64,000 nt of DNA, from positions 4,114,581-4,178,580 of the forward strand of contig NC_007645.1 in NCBI RefSeq assembly GCF_000012985.1. Reading direction: 5' to 3'. The notes under the pieces are model-generated. The model searched no databases. It was given only the letters and a program-made list of their open reading frames with translations, and had not been told where the DNA came from. Positions 45,066-53,501 of the stretch are shown in pieces (the first letter of the stretch is position 1; each line of letters begins with the position of its first letter). Origin of the DNA: Hahella chejuensis KCTC 2396. Lineage in GTDB: Bacteria > Pseudomonadota > Gammaproteobacteria > Pseudomonadales > Oleiphilaceae. A program made the position numbers and the translations under genes.

Positions 45066-45653
45066 GTGACGGCGATACGCCTCGTTTTTATCGCAATAGT
45101 AATGACGCTCACCAGCGCTTGTAGTCAGGAACCATTGGAGTGGTCAGGAACCGATATCAGCGGCATGCTGCCGGAGCTGAAGTTTTCGCTACAAAGCGAG
45201 AACGCGGCCTCCGTGTCGGAGAAAGACTTCGAAGGTAAGTACAATATTCTGTTTTTCGGCTACACCTATTGTCCGGATATCTGCCCCACTACACTGGCCA
45301 GATTGAAGTCGGCATTGAGCAAACTGGAAGCCTCCGAACAACAGCGCATCAATATTCTGTTCGTCAGCGTCGACCCAAAAAGAGATGCGCCTGAACAACT
45401 CAAAGCTTATACCGACGCCTTCGGGCCAGAGTTTGTCGGCCTTACTGGCGATATGGACGCCCTACAGTCCATCACCAAGCGTTACCGCGTGGCGTTCGGC
45501 TATGGTAACCCCGATGAAGCCGGCAATTATGACGTCTCGCACAGCTCCGCCGCCTTCGTATTCGACGCGAACGGCAAGGCCCGCCTGTTGCTGCGGGACG
45601 ATCTCAGCGCCGACATGATCGCCAAGGATCTGGACCAGCTTCTTAAAAGCTGA
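45066..45653 (+). CDS. SCO1/SenC copper chaperone lipoprotein
   Basis: 195 residues from a GTG after AAGGAG. A lipobox LTSAC (Cys19) anchors it. The thioredoxin-like fold has Cys69 and Cys73 in TYCPDICP and the copper ligand His159 in YDVSHSSAAFVFD; VSVDPKRDAPEQL is typical. It delivers copper to, or reduces, the CuA site of cytochrome oxidase. It is in an operon with the ctaG-like gene. Confidence 0.92.
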   Translation: MTAIRLVFIAIVMTLTSACSQEPLEWSGTDISGMLPELKFSLQSENAASVSEKDFEGKYNILFFGYTYCPDICPTTLARLKSALSKLEASEQQRINILFVSVDPKRDAPEQLKAYTDAFGPEFVGLTGDMDALQSITKRYRVAFGYGNPDEAGNYDVSHSSAAFVFDANGKARLLLRDDLSADMIAKDLDQLLKS

Positions 45654-45671
45654 CGTTTCGCTCCCCCCAAT

Positions 45672-45695
45672 AAAAAAGCGCGCCCTAAGGCGCGC
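45672..45695 (-). terminator. Intrinsic terminator of narK
   Basis: GCGCGCC-CTAA-GGCGCGC with six A on its left, which is a T-run when read on the minus strand, 72 bp after the narK stop. It may also stop the SCO transcript. Confidence 0.8.
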
Positions 45696-45766
45696 CAAGG
45701 TAAAGGTTCCGTCCCAGCTGCGTGAACGATGGGACGAAACTCCACTCCGCAGGAGTGTCTCGGGAA

Positions 45767-47383
45767 TCAAGGGTTATAAAACTCAGCGCCTTTACGCAGA
45801 TAGAAGAACCAGTTCACCAGAACGCATACCGCATAGAACACCGCAAAACCGATCAGCGCGTATTCCGGCGTGGCGGCTTTGATTTGCTCGCCAAACACCT
45901 GGGGAATGTAGAAAGCGCCGTAGGCAGCCACCGCTGAGGTCCAGCCAAGCACAGGGCCCGCCTGCTCCTTCGGGAACACCATGGCGATGGTGCGGAAAGT
46001 GGAGCCGTTGCCGATGCCGGACGCCGCGAACAAAGCCAGGAACAAGATGAAGAAAGGCGCAAAGTACTCTTCAGGGGTTGCGGAGTTATAGGCCGCGCTC
46101 ATGTAATAGGCTACCGCCAGGGCGCACACCACCATCACCAGTGAACAGATCTGAGTGACCAGCGCACCACCGAATTTATCGGAAATCCAACCGCCCACCG
46201 GACGAATCAACGCGCCGATAAAAGGCCCCATCCAGGCGTACATCAGTGCGCTGGGACCATTGGGATTAACGGTGTTGTGCGTCATTACTCCATCCACCAT
46301 CACATGGCTGTAGCCGAAGATGACCTTGATCGCCAATGGGAACGCCGCTGCGTAACCGATGAAGCTGCCGAAGGTCATGGTGTATATGACGCTCATCACC
46401 CAAGTGTGCCGATTGCCGAAAATACGATACTGACGATTAAGACTGCTGCGGATCTGGCCCGGCAACAGCTTCAGCAGGAAGACCGTTGCGGCGATAACAC
46501 CCACCAGCACCAGTTCTTTGGGAACGCCCCATCCTGCGCCATTGGCGGATTCTGGCAACATCAGCCAAAGTCCGACGACGGAAGTCAGGAAGCCGATCAA
46601 CAGCATGAAGGTGATCTTGGAAAAGGCGCTTATTGGTCCGCCAATATCCGGCGAAACCTCATCGGTGCGAATGTTGTTCATGCCGAACCAACCGGCGAAC
46701 GCCAGTGGAACCAGGAACAGCAGCCAGACGAAGCCGGAGTTTTGAATCCAGGTTTCGGAACCCGCCGGAATCTTTCCGATCAACGTGCCTGACGGATTCA
46801 CCAGCGTCATAGGATCGCCGCCCACTGCGCCAAACGCGCCGAATGTCATAAACAGCGGCACCAGAATCTGCATGCTGGTGACGCCAAAGTTGCCGAGACC
46901 CGCATTCAGGCCTAGCGCCAATCCCTGCTGCTTCTTGGGAAAGAAAAAGCTGATGTTGGACATGGAGGAAGCAAAGTTGCCGCCGCCCAGGCCGGAGAGT
47001 AACGCCAGTATCTGGAAGACCCATAAAGGCGTCTCTTTACTCTGCAAGGCGATGCCTGTTCCAACCGCAGGAATCATCAGCAGCGCCGTCGTAAAGAAAA
47101 TCGTGTTGCGACCGCCGCACAGGCGGATGAAAAAGCTGCTGGGGATGCGCAGCGTGGCGCCGGTCAAACCGGAAATCGCCATCAATGTGAACAATTCCGA
47201 CGCCTGAAACGGAAAGCCCAGATTCAACATCTGTACTGTGATAACGCCCCAGTACAACCATACGGCGAAGCCGCACAGCAAACTCGGAATGGAAATCCAC
47301 AAATTCCGATTTGCTACTTTCTTACCTGTCTTTTGCCAGAACCCACTGTCCTCCGGATTCCAGCCAGCAGTGATGTCCGCCAT
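45767..47383 (-). CDS. narK: NarK-type nitrate/nitrite antiporter
   Basis: 538 residues from ATG 47383 (GAGG 8 bp upstream). Twelve membrane segments. Signature runs are GLGGGNFASSMSNISFFFPKKQQGLALGLNAGLGNFGVTSMQ and the second-half SGIGNGSTFRTIAMVFPKEQAGPVLGWTSAVAAYGAFY. A large central loop carries NPSGTLIGKIPAG, typical of the longer NarK2-like forms of denitrifiers. It exchanges nitrate and nitrite during respiration. It is divergent from narL; FNR- and NarL-type sites lie between. Confidence 0.93.
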   Translation of the reverse strand: MADITAGWNPEDSGFWQKTGKKVANRNLWISIPSLLCGFAVWLYWGVITVQMLNLGFPFQASELFTLMAISGLTGATLRIPSSFFIRLCGGRNTIFFTTALLMIPAVGTGIALQSKETPLWVFQILALLSGLGGGNFASSMSNISFFFPKKQQGLALGLNAGLGNFGVTSMQILVPLFMTFGAFGAVGGDPMTLVNPSGTLIGKIPAGSETWIQNSGFVWLLFLVPLAFAGWFGMNNIRTDEVSPDIGGPISAFSKITFMLLIGFLTSVVGLWLMLPESANGAGWGVPKELVLVGVIAATVFLLKLLPGQIRSSLNRQYRIFGNRHTWVMSVIYTMTFGSFIGYAAAFPLAIKVIFGYSHVMVDGVMTHNTVNPNGPSALMYAWMGPFIGALIRPVGGWISDKFGGALVTQICSLVMVVCALAVAYYMSAAYNSATPEEYFAPFFILFLALFAASGIGNGSTFRTIAMVFPKEQAGPVLGWTSAVAAYGAFYIPQVFGEQIKAATPEYALIGFAVFYAVCVLVNWFFYLRKGAEFYNP

Positions 47384-47590
47384 ATGCCTTACCTCTGCGT
47401 TGGGCCTGAAAAATAATCTTCGGCTCAACTATCTTTATAAATGTATGGGGCGACAATGCTCCGGAGGGGGTAGCGCTTAATGTGGGGGCTACGCGGGTGA
47501 GTTACTCAAAAGTGACTTTAAACGTTTCCGCTATCCCCTCTATTTTCATAGACTTACACAGATATCCGAGAATTTGCTAAAGTCTTCCAA

Positions 47591-47606
47591 TACCCACAAT
47601 GGGGTA
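47591..47606. promoter_or_regulatory. NarL-type 7-2-7 site between narK and narL
   Basis: TACCCAC-AA-TGGGGTA, two inverted heptamers near the TACYYMT consensus with one mismatch each, 208 bp from narK and 182 bp from narL. It suggests NarL control of narK, narL or both. Confidence 0.55.
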
Positions 47607-47670
47607 GACGAATCCGGCGCAAAAGCGGTATGTCCTCGGTATGCGCAGCTCAAGATCATCGTTGGCAAAC

Positions 47671-47684
47671 CTGATATGGATCAA
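47671..47684. promoter_or_regulatory. FNR-like box between narK and narL
   Basis: CTGAT-ATGG-ATCAA matches the FNR consensus at nine of ten positions, 104 bp upstream of narL. It may serve narL directly, or narK with a long leader. Confidence 0.6.
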
Positions 47685-47787
47685 GTCCCTATCGCGCCAT
47701 CGAAGGGGCAGCCCTGAGTTCATGGTATGCTGAAAAACGCCAGGCTGTGCTGGACGTATATGAAAAGAATGACAAGGTGAAGCTGAG

Positions 47788-48426
47788 ATGAGCGAAAAAG
47801 CAACGATTATGATGGTGGACGACCATCCCCTGTTTCGTAAAGGCATCCGCCAGTTGATTGAGTTGGAGGAAGAACTGGATATCGTCGCCGAAGCCAAAAA
47901 CGGCGAGGAAGGCCTTAGCAAGGCGAAAGAACTGGAGCCGGACCTGATTCTGCTGGATCTCAACATGCAGGGTATGGACGGCCTGGATACGTTACGCGCC
48001 ATTCGCGCCGCCGGCGTGGACTCTCGCATCATCATGCTGACGGTGTCCGATAACGAAGCGGATGTGGTGAACTGTTTCCGCGCCGGCGCCGACGGCTATC
48101 TGCTGAAGGACATGGAGCCGGAAGACATTCTGGAAAAAATCAAACAGGTTACGCTTGGCAAAATGGCGATCAGCGAACGCCTGACGGAAATCCTCGCCTC
48201 CGCCCTGCGCAAACCCGTTGAAGCCGCCGATCCTTCCGCGTCTCTGACCAGTCGTGAATATGAGATTCTCACCCGCATTGCGCAAGGTCACAGCAATAAA
48301 GTCATCGCCCGGGATCTGAATATCTCCGACGGCACCGTGAAAGTCCACGTGAAGCACATTCTCAAAAAGATGGGCATGCGCTCACGGGTGGAAGCGGCGG
48401 TATGGCTGGTGAATCGCAAGGGATGA
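47788..48426 (+). CDS. narL: Nitrate/nitrite response regulator NarL
   Basis: 212 residues. Receiver domain with Asp11/Asp12 and phospho-acceptor Asp57 (LILLDLNMQGMDG). The LuxR-type HTH spans ~148-205 (LTSREYEILTRIAQGHSNKVIARDLNISDGTVKVHVKHILKKMGMRSR, read in pieces). It is the expected partner of NarX and activates narG and narK. It is divergent from narK, but separated from narX by sRNA, sulfur and oxidase-assembly genes, which is less usual than an adjacent narXL pair. Confidence 0.94.
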   Translation: MSEKATIMMVDDHPLFRKGIRQLIELEEELDIVAEAKNGEEGLSKAKELEPDLILLDLNMQGMDGLDTLRAIRAAGVDSRIIMLTVSDNEADVVNCFRAGADGYLLKDMEPEDILEKIKQVTLGKMAISERLTEILASALRKPVEAADPSASLTSREYEILTRIAQGHSNKVIARDLNISDGTVKVHVKHILKKMGMRSRVEAAVWLVNRKG

Positions 48427-48532
48427 GATAAGGCGTGAGATGACGCGCGCCACTCGTTTGAGTGATGTCCGCCCTTGGGTAATCGAAGACAATTTTCCTT
48501 CCAACAACAATAAATCATGAGGAAGGAAATCC

Positions 48533-49663
48533 ATGAATCGTTACAACTGGCGCGCCGCGCTCGCCGCCGCCATCCTGCCGCCGTTATTAAGCGGATGCCT
48601 GGAAAAACAGACTATCGTCGCCATTCCCGATGCGGAAAATATTCTATTCACCTCCGATGGCCAATTATTGGTCACAGGAGGCAAAGGCATATACCGCATC
48701 GACGCCCGGACGAACGCCAATGGCGAGACCGCCTACGTCCCCACGGAGCTGTCTCCCCCGGAACTGAACAGCTGCAACTACACGGGTATGGCGCAGCTTG
48801 GCGACTGGGTGCTGACCTCCTGCGTGGAGACGCGCTGGCTGGTCATTCGCAACAATCACCTGTTGGCCGCCAATCTGGCTCGCCCTGACTATCGCTTCGA
48901 ATTCGTTACACGCCGCGATGATACGCAAGATCCATTCGACGCGCTGGCGATTCCTAACGGCGTCGCTTTCGCTCCCGACGGCGCGCTGTTGGTGGCGGAC
49001 GAAAACTTCTTCGCCACATCCGGCCTGACGCGCATTACGCTGGCGTTTCCTGAAGCCGGCTCTGTCGAGTCGCCGCACATAACAGGATTTCAGCGGGACT
49101 GGATCGCAGGCGGGCGCGGACTTGGCTCACCCAATGGCGTCAGAGTGGTGGGCGATCAGCTTTTCGTCAGCGATGGCGACAGCGTGAAGCGCTTCCAGTT
49201 TGACGCCGACGGCGACATCCCCGCCCTGGTTACTGACAGCGACGGCGCCTACCAGACCAACCTGGGCGTCACCCTATGGCGGAAGCCCGGAGCGATCGTG
49301 GACGACATCATGCCTTACTGTGGCGGCGTCGCCTTGACCAGCTTTCTCAGTGGTCGCCTGCATTACGTGGCGTCATACACCGATCCCGCCACTGGCCGTG
49401 AATACTTTCCAGAATTGTACGCCACCCCCTGGTTCGCCTTTGAAAACCCCAGCGCCCTGGCGATCGGCCAAGGCCCAATGTTTGACGGCGGGGATTTGCT
49501 GATTACGGAGAAAGGGATCTTATTTGAAGGCAAGTCGAGTTACGGCAACAAGCTGACCCGCTCCCCTCTGACACTGAATCTGCACGACCCCGACGCCTGT
49601 CTGCTGATACAGGAAGAAGCCAGAAACAAGCTGATCCAGCAAGGCGTCATAGCGGACACTTAA
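48533..49663 (+). CDS. Lipoprotein with beta-propeller-like repeats, unknown
   Basis: 376 residues. A signal with lipobox LLSGC (Cys22) and repeated propeller-style segments (AIPDAENILFTSDGQLLVTGGKGIYRID, AIPNGVAFAPDGALLVADENF, SPNGVRVVGDQLFVSDGDSVKRF, NPSALAIGQGPMFDGGDLLITEKG), like SMP-30/NHL-type six-bladed folds. Two Cys pairs may form disulfides. No metal-binding residues of gluconolactonases can be assigned. The ATG follows AAGGAA. Stand-alone gene. Confidence 0.75.
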   Translation: MNRYNWRAALAAAILPPLLSGCLEKQTIVAIPDAENILFTSDGQLLVTGGKGIYRIDARTNANGETAYVPTELSPPELNSCNYTGMAQLGDWVLTSCVETRWLVIRNNHLLAANLARPDYRFEFVTRRDDTQDPFDALAIPNGVAFAPDGALLVADENFFATSGLTRITLAFPEAGSVESPHITGFQRDWIAGGRGLGSPNGVRVVGDQLFVSDGDSVKRFQFDADGDIPALVTDSDGAYQTNLGVTLWRKPGAIVDDIMPYCGGVALTSFLSGRLHYVASYTDPATGREYFPELYATPWFAFENPSALAIGQGPMFDGGDLLITEKGILFEGKSSYGNKLTRSPLTLNLHDPDACLLIQEEARNKLIQQGVIADT

Positions 49664-49691
49664 AGGGACGGCGACAGACAGGGTAGATATA

Positions 49692-49722
49692 GAAAAACAG
49701 CGGAGCCATGTGGGTCCGCTGT
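49692..49722 (-). terminator. Intrinsic terminator of the CDF gene
   Basis: ACAGCGGA (49697-49704) pairs with TCCGCTGT (49715-49722); on the minus strand it is followed by a T-run (A-run at 49693-49697). Confidence 0.8.
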
Positions 49723-49737
49723 CAATAGCGGATGGGG

Positions 49738-50679
49738 TTACACGTCGACGGCGGGGGTTACCGCCGCCGCCTTTGTGCGACGGCTTTCCGCCTCCACGAA
49801 AATGCGTTTGCACTCAGGGAAAGAGGATTTGATCTGCTCATCCAGAGCGGCGATGCAGGTTTCAATCTCGCCGGCGGAAATACTGTCCTTGAAGTCCACG
49901 GAGAGATTCACCAATACGAAGTCAGGCCCCATATGCATGGTGAGCACTTCGTTGACATGCTCCACGCCGGGGATAGCGCAGGTCATTTCCCGAATGGCTT
50001 TCACTACCTTCTTACTGGCGCTTTCGCCGATCAACAGCCCTTTGGTCTCCACCGCCAGCCACAACGCCGTCAAGCCAAGAATACAGCCGATGATGACCGA
50101 GGCGACGCCGTCGTATACCGGATTCCCGGTCACCTGCCCCATGATAATGCCGCCCAGCGCCACCAGAAGACCCAGCATGGCGGCGGCGTCTTCAAACAGT
50201 ACGACGAACAGGGAGGGGTCTTTGCCCCGTTGCACAGCCTCGAAGTATCCCATCCGCCCCTTGGCGTTGCGGAACTCTTTGACCGCCATACCGAAAGCGA
50301 AGCCCTCAAAAATAATCGCCAGGGACAACACGATGTAGTTAACCACTGGGTTTTCCACCACTTGCGGGTGCAGAATGTGCTCCACGCCTTCGTAAATGGA
50401 TATGCCCGCGCCCAGAGCGAAGATCAGGATCGCGACGATGAAGGACCAGAAGTAGATTTCCTTGCCGTGCCCAAACGGGAAATCTTCCGAAGCGGGACGC
50501 TGGGAGCGTTTCATCCCGTGCAGCAACAATACCTGGTTACCCGTGTCCACCACGGAGTGAACGCCTTCGGAAAACATGGCCGAGCTGCCGGTGAAGGCCG
50601 CCGCCGCAAATTTGGTGAGTGCGACCAGCGCGTTGCCGACCAAGGCCGCATAAATCACTTTTTTAGAACCTGACGCCAT
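49738..50679 (-). CDS. Cation diffusion facilitator family transporter
   Basis: 313 residues. An N-terminal membrane region of about six helices has the metal-site motif EGVHSVVDTGNQ in helix 2 and YDGVASVIIGCI in helix 5, plus FPFGHGKEIYFWSFIVAILIF. A cytoplasmic C-terminal domain ends with FVEAESRRTK. The pattern is closest to SLC30A9-like CDF proteins, which move zinc or other divalent metals out of the cytoplasm. The ATG follows AAGGAG at 10 bp. Monocistronic with a terminator. Confidence 0.9.
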   Translation of the reverse strand: MASGSKKVIYAALVGNALVALTKFAAAAFTGSSAMFSEGVHSVVDTGNQVLLLHGMKRSQRPASEDFPFGHGKEIYFWSFIVAILIFALGAGISIYEGVEHILHPQVVENPVVNYIVLSLAIIFEGFAFGMAVKEFRNAKGRMGYFEAVQRGKDPSLFVVLFEDAAAMLGLLVALGGIIMGQVTGNPVYDGVASVIIGCILGLTALWLAVETKGLLIGESASKKVVKAIREMTCAIPGVEHVNEVLTMHMGPDFVLVNLSVDFKDSISAGEIETCIAALDEQIKSSFPECKRIFVEAESRRTKAAAVTPAVDV

Positions 50680-50953
50680 GCGTTCGGATCTCCTTTTCTT
50701 TATCTGTCGGTGTTGATTAGTCTATCTGTGCTTATTTGTTAAGCCACGAGAGTGTTTCGAGTTTTCATGCGTCGCACGGGTCGCACGAAAACAGAGCAGG
50801 TCCGCCTTTACGCGACCCTCCCTGATATTTCTTTTTCTTGGATTAGGAAAGCGACATAACGAATGAGTTTCCCGCTTTCTCATGAAGCATGGGATTCTAA
50901 GGAAATTTGTGGTGTGACAATAGGCCTAATTTATTCTATGAGGGCATCTTCAC

Positions 50954-52732
50954 TCAGGCGGCGGAAGAAGGACGCTCAGGCTGCGCTTTGCGTTGGGCGA
51001 TCGGCAGCTTGATGATAAACGTCGATCCCACGCCTGGGCGGCTCTCCACTTTGATGTCGCCGCGATGCTTATTGACGATGATGTCGTAGGAGATATTCAA
51101 CCCCAGCCCGGTGCCTTTCCCCACCGGCTTGGTTGTGAAAAACGGATCGAATATCTTGCAGACGATCTCCTGTGGAATGCCGCAGCCGGTATCGGACACT
51201 TCCGCATACACCCATTCCAGATCGCTATGGGTGCGGATGCGCACCTTGCCGTGACGTTGGGTTTCTTTGATGGCGTGACTGGCGTTGACCAGAATATTGG
51301 AGATCACTTGGTTGATCTGTCCTTGATTGCCGCAGGTCAGCTCGGTGTTCTGTAAATCGGTTTCCACATCGCAGTCATACTTCAGTTCGTTCCAGACCAG
51401 TTTAAGCGTGCTGGTGATGACATCGTTGATATTGAAGTCCAGGTGCACATCGCCCTGATCCACCCGGGAATAGTTCTTCAGGTTCTCGACGATTTCCTGC
51501 ACCCGACGGCTGCCCTCCAGGCAATCCTGCAGCATCTCAGGCAGATCATCTTTCAGAAACTCGTAGTCAATTTCCTTTTTCACTCTGTCCAGTTCCGCCG
51601 CAATCTCCACGGTCAGTTGGTCATGATGGGCCTCTACCACCTGGAACAACTTATCGAAATCTGAATAGTATTCTTTCAATCGATTGATGTTACTGGCGAC
51701 ATAACCAATGGGGTTGTTGATCTCATGAGCGACCCCCGCCGCCAGTTGCCCCAGGGAGGCCAGTTTTTCCTGTTGCACCATCTGCGACTGGGTCATCTGC
51801 AACGACTCCAGCGACTCCTGCAGGCTGGCGTTGGCGCGTTTCAACTCCCAGGTGCGCTCCTGAATGCGGTTCTCCAGTTCTTCATTTAATTTGCTTACAT
51901 GTTGCGAACGTTGCGACAGCTCCGACGCCACTGCGGTAAACGCCTGCATTACCTGGGCGAAGGCGCGGATGAAATCCCCCATCTCATCTTCCCGGTGCGT
52001 GTCGATGTCATTCTGCTGCAACAGTTTTCCCAGATCCGGCAGGGCGTTGTCATTACGGTCGCCCTGCTCCATTTCGCGGCGGTATTTGTCCAGACTGCCG
52101 CCCAGGCTAACCGCCAATTGATGCATACCTAAAAAGGGTCGGCTGAACCAGTGGCTGAAGATGTAGAAAAGCGCCAGCAGGTACAGGAATAAAAAACCCA
52201 GCAATGCCAGAACGAAACTGGCGGTTTGCTCTTCCAGTTTGGCTTGCACGGGGTGGTCGCTGAAATACAGATAGGCGTGGCCGATGACCGAACTTTCCCA
52301 CACCACCTCGCGCTCTTTACGAAACACATAGCGATCAGGTTCAGGCTCCAGCACGTCCAGACTGGGAGAGCGCTGGCGCACTTCCTCAATGCCGCCGATA
52401 TTGCCGGTAAAGAAGCTGCCGCCGTTCTGGACAGCGTCGTAAACCTCAAAGATGACGGCGCTGACGACGGGGTCTTTGGCCAGGGATTTAGCGAACTGAT
52501 TGCTTTTACTCAGGTCAAAATCCCACATATTCTGGGCGTTCGCCTGCACGGCGATTTCCATAAGGTAATCGGCGCGGGCGTAGAAGTCTTCATACACCTG
52601 TTTTTTCAGGTTGGACAGGGTGTAAAAGGCGAAGCCTCCGTAAAACAGCAACAACGCCCCGGCGATAGCGACCATCAAGCGCCGGGTAAATCTTAATCTG
52701 CGAAAATAGCCCGCCTTCAACACTATATCCAT
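50954..52732 (-). CDS. Membrane sensor histidine kinase with HAMP
   Basis: 592 residues. Membrane helices at ~18-38 and ~170-192 enclose a periplasmic sensor of about 130 residues. A HAMP-like linker and a coiled coil (SKLNEELENRIQERTWELKRANASLQESLESLQ) lead to the kinase core: LASLGQLAAGVAHEINNPIGYVASN with phospho-His, then GNQGQINQVISNILVNASHAI (N box), DTGCGIP and GTGLGLNISYDII. It is last in the signalling cluster and its core is very like that of the soluble kinase at 54842, suggesting duplication. Its cognate regulator is probably the short RR 217 bp upstream. Confidence 0.92.
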   Translation of the reverse strand: MDIVLKAGYFRRLRFTRRLMVAIAGALLLFYGGFAFYTLSNLKKQVYEDFYARADYLMEIAVQANAQNMWDFDLSKSNQFAKSLAKDPVVSAVIFEVYDAVQNGGSFFTGNIGGIEEVRQRSPSLDVLEPEPDRYVFRKEREVVWESSVIGHAYLYFSDHPVQAKLEEQTASFVLALLGFLFLYLLALFYIFSHWFSRPFLGMHQLAVSLGGSLDKYRREMEQGDRNDNALPDLGKLLQQNDIDTHREDEMGDFIRAFAQVMQAFTAVASELSQRSQHVSKLNEELENRIQERTWELKRANASLQESLESLQMTQSQMVQQEKLASLGQLAAGVAHEINNPIGYVASNINRLKEYYSDFDKLFQVVEAHHDQLTVEIAAELDRVKKEIDYEFLKDDLPEMLQDCLEGSRRVQEIVENLKNYSRVDQGDVHLDFNINDVITSTLKLVWNELKYDCDVETDLQNTELTCGNQGQINQVISNILVNASHAIKETQRHGKVRIRTHSDLEWVYAEVSDTGCGIPQEIVCKIFDPFFTTKPVGKGTGLGLNISYDIIVNKHRGDIKVESRPGVGSTFIIKLPIAQRKAQPERPSSAA

Positions 52733-52838
52733 GCCCTAGTTATCCATACGACTTTTACTTCTCCCTCATCATGAGGACGTCGCGCGGCCGGGTTTTGTTC
52801 GGCGTTCCCGTGTTGGGCCGCTTTATTTTATTAATCAG

Positions 52839-52901
52839 GCAGACAAATAGCTTCCTTCTATTTGTCTGCAACGACTGGGCCTGCACATGTCAGGCCCAGT
52901 C
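52839..52901. other. Two perfect stem-loops in the leader of the membrane kinase gene
   Basis: GCAGACAAATAG (52839-52850) pairs with CTATTTGTCTGC (52858-52869), and GACTGGGCCTG (52873-52883) pairs with CAGGCCCAGTC (52891-52901). Both stems are perfect. On the minus strand the first has the loop AAGGAAG, like a CsrA site. No T-run follows, so a partial terminator or RNA-level control element is more likely than simple termination. Confidence 0.6.
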
Positions 52902-52949
52902 TCCCGCGGCTTGCCGCCGCGCAGGCGTCACTCGCCAGCGACTCTGACG

Positions 52950-53489
52950 TTAAAGTTCGTCGAAGTCTTCATCTATCAGATCAATACTGCCATCCTCATT
53001 CCAGCTCACCTGGGTTATTCCCGGTGTGGCGGCCTCCAGCCGCTGCAGTTCCTCCAACTGCTTCTTCAACGCCCCCTCCTGTTTGCGCACCAACTCCAGC
53101 AGACGTCGGTTCTCACGCACCAGCGCGTTATGCTCCAGGGCGTTCTCCAACGTCATCAACAGATCCTCGTCAGACCAGGGCTTGGAGATAAAACGATAAA
53201 TTTCCGCGTCGTTGATAGCGGACGTCACGCCGTCGATATCCGCCTGGCCGCTCAGCAGAATACGCAACGCCTCCGGGCGCACATCTTTGAGCGAGTTGAG
53301 CAGTTCCACACCGTTCATTTCCGGCATCCTGTAGTCGGAAATCACCAGATCCACCGGCTCTTTCTTCAGTGCGTCGATAGCCTCATAGGGGTCGCTGAAG
53401 ATCAAAACTTTCCAGGGCTTCTTGCGTAATATCCGCTGAATGGCGCGCAGCACGTTTTCTTCATCATCGATAATCGCCAATGTAGCCAT
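52950..53489 (-). CDS. Response regulator, receiver domain with coiled-coil tail
   Basis: 179 residues. Receiver domain: Asp8/Asp9, phospho-Asp52 (LVISDYRMPEMNG), the KPW switch-Lys segment (FISKPWSDEDLL). The rest is a coiled coil (NRRLLELVRKQEGALKKQLEELQRLEA) and an acidic tail with no output domain. It may act by binding partners or as a phosphate sink. It lies 12 bp after the RR-HD gene; GGGAG precedes the ATG. Confidence 0.9.
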   Translation of the reverse strand: MATLAIIDDEENVLRAIQRILRKKPWKVLIFSDPYEAIDALKKEPVDLVISDYRMPEMNGVELLNSLKDVRPEALRILLSGQADIDGVTSAINDAEIYRFISKPWSDEDLLMTLENALEHNALVRENRRLLELVRKQEGALKKQLEELQRLEAATPGITQVSWNEDGSIDLIDEDFDEL

Positions 53490-53501
53490 ACAGACTCCCG
53501 C

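Noticed and set aside
50680-50953. Possible small gene on the plus strand in the gap before the CDF gene
   Set aside because: The short frame overlaps the 3' end of the membrane kinase gene, has no ribosome site and no protein-like pattern.
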